From Ascaris suum (Eukaryota > Nematoda > Chromadorea > Rhabditida > Ascarididae), in assembly GCA_013433145.1 (NCBI GenBank), contig CM024176.1:10774520-10838519 (forward strand): a DNA stretch of 64,000 nucleotides. The letters are read 5' to 3'. This document shows positions 38,975 to 50,600 of the stretch, piece after piece (positions within the stretch are counted from its first letter, which is position 1; each line of letters starts with the position of its first letter). The notes beneath the pieces are model-generated. The model was not told the origin of the DNA, made no database searches, and saw only the letters and a program-made list of their open reading frames with translations. The position numbers and the translations under genes are program-made.

Positions 38975-39430
38975 AATAGTAGCACATTGAGTCTAAAAAG
39001 AAATGAAATATAACGAAACGAACGCCTCAAAGTGACGTATGATAAAACTAAATGAATTATGGAGAACTTTGAAGAAATTCGATTAAAAAAATTAAGCATA
39101 CAATATGCAAATTATGAGAAAAACAACTATTATGAAAATTTCAACATTTGATTATATAGATGCATAAAGATTTGCATATTCTGGTTTTATTATATTGCAA
39201 TATGAAGCGCATTAGGATATGCATGTATTTGTTCAACTATCCGCGTATACATCCTCTATGCACTTTCGTAAATCTATATGTTTGTATCTGTCTATAGCTG
39301 ACCTTCCTCGTATTTGATACTTCTAACTTCGGAGTCATTATAATCAAGTTTGTGTAATGTACATCATATGACTACTTCCTCTGCTATATCACACATAGAT
39401 CCGTCAGCTTTTTTTTTCGGGAATTTTAGA

Positions 39431-39535
39431 CCTTTTCAACGAAGAAAGTTGCGTGACTTTTCATCAGTTCGATTTTCATTTCCATCATTCGAGTCCAGAA
39501 GGAGTTCATCCAGGAGATATACATATGCGGTCAGA
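39431..39535 (+). other. Possible Arg/Ser-rich exon
   Basis: A GGAATTTTAG acceptor precedes a frame encoding PFQRRKLRDF and then FESRRSSSRRYTYA, ending at a GTCAGA donor or a little further at a stop. The composition is not typical of chance AT-rich DNA, but no partner exon was found. Confidence 0.15.
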
Positions 39536-39794
39536 TAAGTTGAAGTATGGAGGTATTAATGGTCAAGAAAATAGTTTATAGAGTGGGTAGGCTGGAGAAA
39601 TGCATATTTTGCCAGCTATTCATGCATACTTCTCTCCTTTTCATTTCTCAGTGATCTTCACATATCGACGTTGAGGTTTTTTTTAAAATATATTTTGATA
39701 TGCGAGAATATCGTCGAAATACACATATCATTGTGTGCTTCTGATAGCAGTTTATCTGATGACTTATGGGACAAATAGGTTGACGAGTAGATTG

Positions 39795-40115
39795 CTAAAA
39801 AGATTGCAAATTCATGTAGCTGTGCTGTACATTTCTTCGAAAATCTTTCAAATTCAGGTCTCCTGCGAATCGCCGCGCAATGTGACGATTGATGTGATCA
39901 TTCATACAATTCAATAGATCTGCATAGATGAAATTTTGCTTCAATTTCCTATCATCATTTTTGAGTAAATGTACCGTAAATGTTGATTTCCTAGCACATC
40001 TTGTCCTATTTTTTCGTTTCATGAAGCCATTGAATAGTTCCAACATTCGATGCAATAATAATGTTTTTTCCAATGTGTCTAACCGCGCTTCGATGATCTC
40101 CCACCTTTCACACCT
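39795..40115 (-). CDS. Candidate terminal exon, unrecognised basic protein
   Basis: After a TTTTTTTAACAG acceptor the minus strand is open for 105 residues to a TAG. It encodes a likely amphipathic helix (ERWEIIEARLDTLEKTLLLH) followed by a basic segment (MKRKNRTRCARKSTFTVHLL) and a C-terminal RHIARRFAGDLNLKDF. Length and composition support coding, but no upstream exon with matching phase was found and no family is recognised. The frame is also open upstream to 40187 through the acceptor. Confidence 0.35.
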   Translation of the reverse strand, partial: RCERWEIIEARLDTLEKTLLLHRMLELFNGFMKRKNRTRCARKSTFTVHLLKNDDRKLKQNFIYADLLNCMNDHINRHIARRFAGDLNLKDFRRNVQHSYMNLQSF

Positions 40116-40131
40116 GTTAAAAAAAAAGTAC

Positions 40132-40160
40132 CAACGGTCATCAACAATACATGACCGTTG
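40132..40160. repeat. Perfect 10-bp hairpin
   Basis: CAACGGTCAT, a nine-base loop, then ATGACCGTTG, directly upstream of the candidate exon at 39795-40115 on the minus strand. Confidence 0.8.
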
Positions 40161-41227
40161 CGTGCTCACATGGGTACAGTATTTCATATAAACATGAAGA
40201 CCTTAGAATAGAAAAAAAAATACATTAGTAAATAATTGAAGTTGTGGATGAATCACAAAAGCTCTAATGAAAAAATTTTGACGCAAAAATTTCTCTACAA
40301 CAAGGTGATATTTCATTCCCGTTTGGTTTCAAAGTGGCTACTTGCAGCAGCTTATTTAAATGAGATCTGATGGCAGCAAATATAAAACTTTTTTTATGTA
40401 ATTTAACCTGATATGCGTTCGCACAGTTCCGTTCTTCAAGGCAATTAGATTCGTTATTCGGCATCAAATGAACACAACATGAATAATAATGTTGCGCATT
40501 TCAAATGGACCGATCTTTGGCATCAATGTTCCATAAAAGAAACATTTTTGCATATGCTTGATAGTCCGATCGATAGAAAATGCAAGTGAAAAAAGCTATT
40601 CCTTCTTCATTAGAGCGCATTCGACGTGCAGCATTCTCCATCATTTCGGCCTTTATGAAACTTTGATGGTCAGTCGATAGGCATGCATTTTGAAATGCTT
40701 ATGCAGGTGACAATTTGCATCTGTCGACAACGTCGAGACTAGTTGGAATTTATTCAGATCGCCTGGGCGTCAATTCGGAGGAATTTTGCGGTGAAATTGC
40801 AAATATGCCTACTGCGAGTTTCTTCGTCGGAATCGGTTTAGTTTATTCTATTTTTATTTCTCTCTCATTTTATTAGTCATTTAATATTGGAGTGGCTAAT
40901 ATTTTCGTACCTCTACCCCCAAGTCGAGGGTAGAGGAGTGATAGAAGATAGCCGCATAAAATTCACAGAGGATCAAATTTTCGATGAACATTCACTAAAT
41001 TATTAACGAAAGCTTAGCAGAAATATGAAAGACATATAAGGCGTTCCATTTTACAAATTTCTACATATGAAGAATTTAATGTCAGTGAGCACACGATTTG
41101 GTGGTGTTTTTGAATTTGCGTTAATTTTATCGGTTTAAAATTCACTTTGAATGACGAGTAATAATGCAAAATCTTTTCAAAAATTCTTTTATTCCTTAAA
41201 GTTGTATGGCTTACTTATGCGTTTTTT

Positions 41228-41248
41228 TTGCGCGCACGCGCGCGCAAA
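41228..41248. repeat. Alternating GC, near-palindromic tract
   Basis: TTTGCGCGC, ACG, then CGCGCGCAA: an almost pure alternating purine-pyrimidine run in AT-rich surroundings, the classic Z-DNA-forming pattern. Another G/C-rich inverted repeat (CCTCTACCC and GGGTAGAGG) is at 40910-40936. Confidence 0.85.
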
Positions 41249-44200
41249 TGCCTTTCTTGCGAAAATGAGGAAAATAAATTCTAGCATCTCTATGAAAATA
41301 TGCCCCTTTGAGTGAATTGTTCCATGAAAATCGTCCGAACTCCACTCCAATTTTCAGTTTTGGAAAACCATTAGTTCATGCTCAGAAGTATCTCAATTTC
41401 GTTAGTCATTTCGCTGATGAAATCGTGTAAAATAATGCAACGTAAAATAACTATATAGTTTAATCGACATATGCAAGAACCTTATGCAGTGCTACTTTCA
41501 TCCCACAATTTTCCACTTTTCATTATGATTTGTAGTGCAATATTACAGAAATGCAACTCCAACGAAAGACTGAAATTGAGGCGTAATCGTATCATAGATG
41601 AACGAAATACGAAAGTTCGTTATTTGGTCATCAGTATCGCATGACTGTAATAATGCAGGCATCCTTGAAGACACTTTCAAATCTCTTACACGTCAAATGT
41701 TCACCCACACGGAAAAGCACTTATTCATTGATCCCAGTTACCAATTACAATCAGTTTTCTGGGATAGCGACATTTCTATACTGGCCTCTTGAAAATTACA
41801 CCATTTTATAATGGCTAAAATTTAAATCCGTCTTTGATAATCAATGAAAACAAAATCAACATATGAATACGAACCCGTAAAACGACTATGAACTTGACTC
41901 ATTTCGAATTCAGAATTTGCAAAAGTGCCTAGAAATATATCGGGAGTGATGAAATCGTTGAACGCAATATTCGTGGATGAAAGTTTTTTAGAGTACAGGA
42001 TAGAGAATAAGCTATTCTCCTGAAAGGGCCGTCAATTAGAGTCTGCGCTCATCGTAATAATTGGAGGAAAAGCCTCAAAGTTGGATTAAAATAAGCATTG
42101 TTCGGAAGGATACGTTAAAGGTGAACTGTGCCTGGCAAATGAATAAGAACATATGCAAAATAATCAATGCTGAAATGGTGAACGCATTATAGGAGTGCTA
42201 TTTCTTTGGGAAGGTATAATCGCTGTTGGTCTCAGGGAATATTTGTTAATGACGAGCAACGATCATTCGACTTCTGTCGTTTCGAGCAAACAAAAGATCG
42301 AACAGCTCCGAAGGAAAGTGAATATATATCAATCATTTTTGAACTCTGTTTAAGCGCTATTTCATAGCGTCTCCTAAATTCTTAACAATGGACATATTCA
42401 AAGACAAACTGCTTAGCTGACTAAGAAATTCGGGGAGATCTCATCGCATATGATTTTTCAGTGTTTCTCAAAAAAAAAGAAATATGTCATTTGCTGAGAA
42501 AATCTACTTTTTCCTTGAAATTTAATCACTACTGATAACGGCCTTTTTGTTTTGAAAAGACCATTTTGCTGGTCGAAATACCTTTCACGACGATCAAAAT
42601 TAATACCTATCCATTCTAGTGATTCTGACCGTTCGCTGGTTGAATATATGAACGGATACAAAAAAAATCAGTAACATGGTTGGAAGATGTCGAAATGTCG
42701 ACAATACCCATTTCTTTGAATATATTTATTTTCTTTCCTTCAGACATATTTCACGAAACATATGCTTGTTGTATTTTGCATTTTTCAAATAACAATTAAA
42801 CAATACGAAAAAAAAGAAGCGTTGACTCTTGCAAATATCCACAAACACATGACTCATGGCCTATTAATTTGGTGTCATAGAAAGAAGACAGCGTTAGAAA
42901 TTAGAGAAAAAGAACGGAGCAATGCAACTACCGAATTTCTTCGAATGTTGGTATTTTTTTTAAAATAACAGCCATTCTCCAAAAACAAAAACAAACTCTT
43001 CTGGAGAGTGAAAAAACTCTCTCGGTGAATCTGAACAATTATCAATCTATCCAAGTTACTCACAAGATTGACGCATAGAAAATTATAAATTATGAAGGGT
43101 AGTATAAATATGAGATTGGCTATCGCTAAAGCGAAGAAAGAAGCGTTGTTCAGTTGAGTAAGATGATAGCGAACGATGAAAAGGTAAATGAGCGACGAAA
43201 AGACCTATGATCCAAAACTACCGATGAATGAACGAGTGAGAGACAATTTTAACCGATCGAAGAAATGGACATCGAGCGTACAGATGTCAAAAACGTGAAA
43301 AGCTTGCACTTTGTAATGAACAAATGTCTAAAAATATGAAAGCTTATACCTGCATTTCTATATCGTCATATACTTCAACTACCTATATAAGCGTATGCTT
43401 GATAGTTGTCATCATTATTTTTGTGTATGGCGAAGAGAGGCATGGCGAAGAAAGTGACCACTAAAGGCTCCAAATATAAAGTTTGCGAATTTTCTTATGA
43501 ATTACCGCTCAATTGTATCGGTCTTCGCGCTATTTTTCAGCGGTGACGATAAAAAAATGCAGTTTTGGAAAAATTTACTGTCTTTCATCTGATACCTTTC
43601 ATCTTTCTTCATTTTAAATAAGCGAGAATGAAAAATCGATCATCGATCATCCACTGAAAATTTTTCTCGTCAACGACTCAGATTTTCATCCTCACTTCCT
43701 TTTGATGTCTGCCATTTGCCCTAACACTCAGCTTATAGCCATATGATTGCATATTAGAGTTTAGAATTGAAAGTGGATATGCTGGATTGAAAGACATTGA
43801 AGTACGAGTTTTTGCCCACAGCTTCTTTACGCGATCATCGAGGAGGAAAAACATTGTAATTTCCCATCATAACCTTTGTGCTGTCAATAAAACTGAGGAG
43901 GGAGGACCTAAATTTCCAAATTATCAATCAGAGTCCACGTAAGGAGGTTCAAAACTATTGAAAATCAGGTTCAATTTTTCACATCCTCAGATATTTTTCC
44001 GCTGTCAGACAAGTTCTCCTAGATTCTATGACTGGGTTCTTGAAGGGTGGAGAGGGAAGGAGGAACCAAAGGGACATGCAGCACTGTCGGCTCATATATA
44101 TTACAAACTGAATGCCGAACGCGGAAATTAAATGTCAAAGTGGACAATAAAATAAATTTGAGTTGCTTGTGCTTGAAAAAGATGATGCTAAGCATTTTAT

Positions 44201-44389
44201 TCATATTCGATGTTTAGCACCATTTTCAGTAGGCAATATTTTGCTCAGAAAGAAAATTCATATATATTCAGCCAATATGAAATGCAATAAAAACTTAATG
44301 CTTATTACCTGATTTCCTCTATTTTGCAATAAGATCGCTTTAGTAACTCAAAGTATGGCTGGCACATAAGTGTATCATTGTTTCTTGTT

Positions 44390-44486
44390 GAATTTTGTGT
44401 AAATGGTACTCGACGACGTGGTTCTCACCGCGTCCCCAAGAAACGCGGCGAGAATCGCATCCCCGAGTACCATTACACAAAACTTC
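44390..44486. repeat. Long imperfect hairpin, precursor-miRNA-like
   Basis: Arms of about 44 bases (44390-44433 and 44443-44486) pair across a nine-base loop CCCCAAGAA. Outer blocks TTTTGTGTAA and TGGTACTCG, and inner blocks TTCTC and CCGCGT, match; in between are a bulged A and a few mismatches, two of which become G-U in RNA. It is G/C-richer than its surroundings and lies about 120 bp beyond the stop of the EF-hand gene. It could be a precursor microRNA or a small palindromic element. Nothing in the sequence decides. Confidence 0.7.
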
Positions 44487-44607
44487 GAGTTTCTTACGCA
44501 ATACATTCGCTCAATGAAATCAACGCATGTCTTGACTCGTGATTCATGCTCACATTACAATATTCCTATTTACGCATCAAATTTTAGCGTGATTATTCAA
44601 TGCGCAT

Positions 44608-47600
44608 TCATGTTGCGATATCATCATCGGTCATATAGTTTCGTACCATAAATGTGAATTCATCATAATCGATAATACCATTACCATCGACATCGACTTC
44701 AGCGAAGATCTCATCAATGATCGCATTATCAGTTATATCACCCAATTCACGTAATACAAACTGGAAATCTTTTTTCGAAACAATTCCCGATTCACTCTGA
44801 AATAATACACATATGATCTTAGTCTTTATATAAACGAACAACATTAATGCTGCTGAGAGTATTTTTTGAATGAATAATGCTAGTCGAAAGCAAGAAAATG
44901 AATAATAAAATTGTGCTGATACAATTTTGATGATTGAACTGTTGCTCATCATATACTATAAAATTCCATAAATTGCGTATAAATAATAAGTTTACGCAAT
45001 AAAGCGCATATTCACAATTTAGTCATCTGTTGACCTGTCACGACATGGATAGATTCTCTAAAAAAAAAAAAAAAAAATTCGAGTGCGAAAAGCGTGAAAT
45101 AGTCAATCGAATGTAAAATGCCCTTCCAATATAGACTCTGAGGCATCTAAGGTATGATTCTTTTAACGCTTGAAAAAAAAAAGGAAAATTTTTTAAAGCC
45201 TAGGTTTTTATCTATTAAATCTTGCAACTCCATCTTCAGTGGTTATCAAGTTGAAAGATAGACAAACATATATATAAGCAATGCAAAAGCATGTAAAATA
45301 AGTTATGACGACTCATTAACTTATAAATTTTCATCCCATTTTCTATAGGGCAATCTATTTAAAATGGTGAGTAGCACTAGGGAAGCCGAATGGGAAAAAA
45401 AAGAAAGATTCCTGAAGTTGGAATCTCTCTTCGTCGCAAGCGGAATTCGTTTTCAACTTTTTCTTTATGTTTGATGAAGACCCCTCGATCACAGATTAGA
45501 AAAGATTAGGTGCCTTGCAAGATAAATCAAAGGCTCACATGCAGAACAAAAGATTGCTCAGCAAGGCTAACCTCCGGCAGAATATATAAAAATTATGCAA
45601 GAGAAGGGAGAAAAGAAAGGGTTTACGCTTAAATTCACCACATTTTTCAAAGGACGCACAAACCAGAGGAAATTTATCACATCGTTTGAAGCGTTTATTA
45701 ATGTATATATAAATTTCTTTTAAACTCATCATATCATTAAAAACTTTTCGGCAATTCGATTGAAATGTGGCTTAGCTTTGAAGTATTTTCGAGTTTTGAT
45801 GAGAAAAAACATCGTTTATGCATTCACAAATATCGCGCAATATTTTTAGCACTTTTTAAGACGAAAGCGAATTTCGTGAAAATATTTATAATCGAGAGCG
45901 TTTAAGAGTCTTGAAAGGAAACCGCATACGGTATTTTCTAAGTCGCTTACAAACGTTGACGAAATCCACTGTATAGTTCATAATCTATACGAGTTTTCCC
46001 GGAAATAACAATGGAACTTCTAATGAAATTTTATCAGTCATATCATCACTGTTGTTGTCTTTTCCCATAAATGAATACGCATCCAACCTTTACCCCCTCC
46101 CCCCTCCTCCCCCTCCCTATCCTCGCTGAAAAAGCTTCATCTCACCGCTGTGCTACTACAAGCTTCCCAATTTTCTCGAACTATCCAAGAGTAGTGGATT
46201 AGCTGGTGACTTGCGAACTAGTATCGCTACTGATTCTATAGAATATCGGCTTGCCTCCTTCCTCTTCCAATATATTTCCCCTTTTTTTCACCTGGGACTA
46301 ATACTGATCGTACCGCTGTAGCATAGCTAATGTTACAACTCAAATTTCTTCAGTTTCTAAAGAGTGGTGCTTTCTCTGTAATTGACCTCTTAGATCTGGG
46401 TTTCCTCATCACTACTATATCATAATAAATCACATCCTGAAATTTAGAGCAATATTTGAGAAAATATGATGTTTTCTGATATTACAAAGCGTACTTTTCA
46501 TTGTGCGATGTGGATTTATAGAATTAAGCTTTAGAGTGACGTCACAAGAGATAGCAACTTTGCAGTCCATAGAGACAACCTCATCTATTAGAATAAATAT
46601 TCGCCATTGAAATTTATATCTCTCTTGAGAGTAAAATTCGGCAATTTTCAATAAAAGTATAAAATTTAAAGTCGGTCATATACGTTTATTGAATCGCGTC
46701 GAAAATTATAAATATTTGAATCGAATAGTCTTAAAAATTCGCTAATTTCAATACTCTATCAATTATGTATATAATATTGCCACAATGATGCATAAATAAA
46801 AAATTTCTCTTGAAAAACGCAAAAACGCAAAAAAAAAAAACGCTCATAAATCAATGAGTTCCCCTTTGAAGTTAACATTCTTTACTAGTTGTTAGATAAT
46901 TTTCCTAGGAAATGCGCTCTTCACAGCTTTAATTTTTGAAAATGAAATTCAATCGGCTCATCTTTGAAGTACACATTGATAAAAGCATTTCTTTTATAGC
47001 AAAGAAAATCAAATCGGAGTTTATACTTTCATTGGATTTAATCAACAATCCTTCCTCGATCTCTTTCTCTCTCTAAATTCTCATCGAGAATTTTCACTAA
47101 ACTAGTCGATTTGATTGCATCAAAAAAAAAAAACGATCACTTCAAAATGTTACGTCGAAATGCGATATCATTCTAAGCATTTATTGCAAGCAATATTTAA
47201 TGTGCAAATATAAGACCATCTCCAACAAAGATCACGCTCATAAAATATTGAATGAACACATGAAATGGTGCAATTTGGACTAGGTGAAAGTAGCGTGAAA
47301 AAGGCTATAAAGGTCACTGACATGCATTACTAGTTAGCTGCCGTGCATGATCACCGATATGCAACTGCCGGCAATGCCACCTAGAGAGATTTCAAAAAAA
47401 ATTGTGGAAATCAATTCTAAACAGCTTATTAGTTTAGAGGAATTAACCAGACAAAGAAATTCATCTCTGTTGCCTACTTATAGATTTAAGTATAGCAATA
47501 AATGATAGACACGACAAGGATGTATAGGGTATTTGAACATTTGACGCCATAATTGATGAAGAATGATATAGGAAAGGAAAACGAGAGGTAGCTACGAAAT

Positions 47601-50600
47601 TGTGGATAGCAACTGTCTGATATTGTCGGATGGTGGATTCTAGCAGAAAGCTAAGTTGAAAATTGCATGTAAGAAATGCACAGGTAAAAATAAATTGCTA
47701 ATTGAAGGCTATAAATTATGTCTTCATTAATTTTATATACCCGTATTTACTTTATTATATACAAAAATGAATAATGTCTAGAAGAACCGGGCCTCACTTT
47801 GAAATGCGCACTTGAATATCGCTTTTAATAGCAATTGTCGCATCAAGATACAATTGAATCAGGTAATTTAAGGAAATGAGCATTTTTTCCATTCAGCTTT
47901 CTTTGCTCATATCCATCAAACCTATATTTATGCTGCACTAAATACGATGCATTAGCAAAAATTACTGCAACGGCATCCGATAAAGTTGCTCCCCGAATTT
48001 GTCCAACTTAACTAAAGAAAAACGTTCAACAGAAAAATCGCTTGAAAGCTACATTCTACTTTGAAGTGCTATTGATGTGATGAGTGCAATGAAGTGTGCA
48101 CGAAAAGCGTTGCGTTAAAAAATTCAAATCATATGCCTCAGAAATTTCATGACGATTGAAATAATATATTTGCTAGACTTTTTTTTTGCATATTTTTATA
48201 CACTTTTTTTTTGTTTATATTCTTATTACCGTTGACATATTTTGTCGCGTCATTCAATTGCATTTCTTTTCAAATTTTGCATATTTTGATTATTGTTTGT
48301 TTATCCTTTTATAAATTAAACATTTTTGATGATCATCTTAAGTATAGAAAATTTTATAGCAAAATGCTCGCTAAAACTCTATCAAAATTAAGATCGCAAG
48401 ATTGCTATGTCGAATTATATCTACACTTGAGAGTATTTTTAGAAAGTCCCAGGAAAAACAAAACGATTGAAGCATTAAGTTTGATAGATGATGCAAGTAA
48501 GATAGTAAAGAACATATACTAACAAGCAAAAACAATTACTGCTACAATTAGCAAGAGCTTTTACAGAATTGTATTTGTTGATTTCATCAGCTAAAGATAA
48601 TCGAAAATAATGCAATGGATTCGTTCATTCAACGCAAATAATTGTGAGGTCTTCTTTCGATATTAGTATATTCTGAACGAACTGAAGTTAAATACGATAG
48701 CAAATGCTAGTATAGGACGGAAATTAATATCATTAAGTAAAGAGTAAATTTAAGGAACGCTTGAATAGTCGCAAATTATCCACAGAAAGAGCGATGGCTT
48801 GAGAGGAAAAGAACATTTGCACTTTTCTAATAGCTACGTTAAGAGGCTCATAGAAATGCGAAATGGAATAATTCTGCTAACATATATTAAACGTAACAAT
48901 ATCAAACATTAACCATAACAAACAAAACGAGTTATATGTCTAACGAGTGAAATTATATGAAAAGCTAGAGAAGATATGTGAGTTTTTTTTTCTTTATGAG
49001 AAAAAACATATGATAGCACAAATGAAATATGCCATTTCGATTAATTGCAATGCCATGTTATCAATGACATGTTCACAACGATTGCTACACGCGGCTGAAT
49101 AGGCTGAATTACCACTCACCCGCTTACTTGAAGCGGTCTAATAACTTTGTGATCTATCACTTGAATATCACTTGAGTATTTCATTCGTAGCTATAGCAGA
49201 GGAAAATGCAAAAAAATGCAATCATCCGTTAATAATAAATTATTAAACTGAGAAATAAGATCAATGAGGGAAGAGGAGTATTGATTGCCTTTAATCTCAA
49301 ATTCAGATAACAATTTAGTATGCAAATGCGATTAAAATAAAACAGGACCAAACATACCGCTTAGCGGTATGTGTATATCTCGACCACCTATGCATGATGA
49401 CGTATGGCGTATCGAGTTCCGCACACGCAGACAATTTCTGCAGGTGTTTATGCACGGCTATGTTGGTGAACCGTCACGATTCAGGAACGAAGCAAGTGGT
49501 CGGTGAGAAATTTGGTGTTAAATCGAAGAAATCTGTCCAAAAGACTCTTCAAATGCTTCCGTAGGATTTTGGCTACAGAGCCATCGGTCGAGCTCAGTAG
49601 CATAAATAGCACTCCTATTTTAAAAACACCTCACACCAGTATAACTCTCGCAATTACCACGAAATCGGAAACTTCGTGCTTATCGCTGCAATACTATGAC
49701 GATGCTGATACCAATGGTGTTTCACTGCGTATAACTTACGCGATCATTACAGGTGACTTGTGCATGCTTCGCTTGAGGACTAACGTTTCAGCACGCTCGA
49801 GAAAGTCCAGGCTATGGCTTAAAAACGTCTTTGTCACAAATCGCGTCAAACAGGGATAGCTGGGATTTGAAATAGGGACGTTTAGGAAATATCTGAGGCA
49901 TCGTGGAAGCGTTAAGGTCGTTGGATCGATGCAGAAATAGATTACAACTACCTCGAAGTGGATGACGGCCAGACTTCAATCAAGGCGAGCCATAAAAATT
50001 TCATGAACCTACACGTAATCCGGTTTCTTTCTCATAATATTTATTAAGAAGCCAAATAAATATTTAGTAAGGTGGACATTCGTCGAGAATTGATAATTTT
50101 AGCAATTTAAAATCGTATACACAAAGTGCTTACGGTTCATTTTCAACCGGGAAAATTTTAGTTACAATAAGTTTGCTTCATATTCATCGATATTGGGCAT
50201 AGAAGAAAAATGCTTCACAATTTGATGGTAACATATGCTATGATGGACTATCGCTATTCTCACCTAACGATCGAAATATATCATAATATAGCATTATCAT
50301 ACGCTATCACTCTACTTCTCTATTGATCAACTATAGATTTAACAATGCTTTCAAGCATCGATAAACTTGTAATTAATATATAGTAAAATATATACAATGA
50401 AATATTTATCGTCTTCAAAGAATCGATTATGCCTACAAATGAAGGAAAATTAACGCGAGATTTTCAGTGCCACATGAGAGGTCGTCATAACGAATGAGTG
50501 GATCCCATTGTTACACTGACAAAAATTAGTGCCACATCGACGAACATATTTTAAATATAATCGATGATAGCCACCTAATAAAATATCTCAAGAATTAGGC

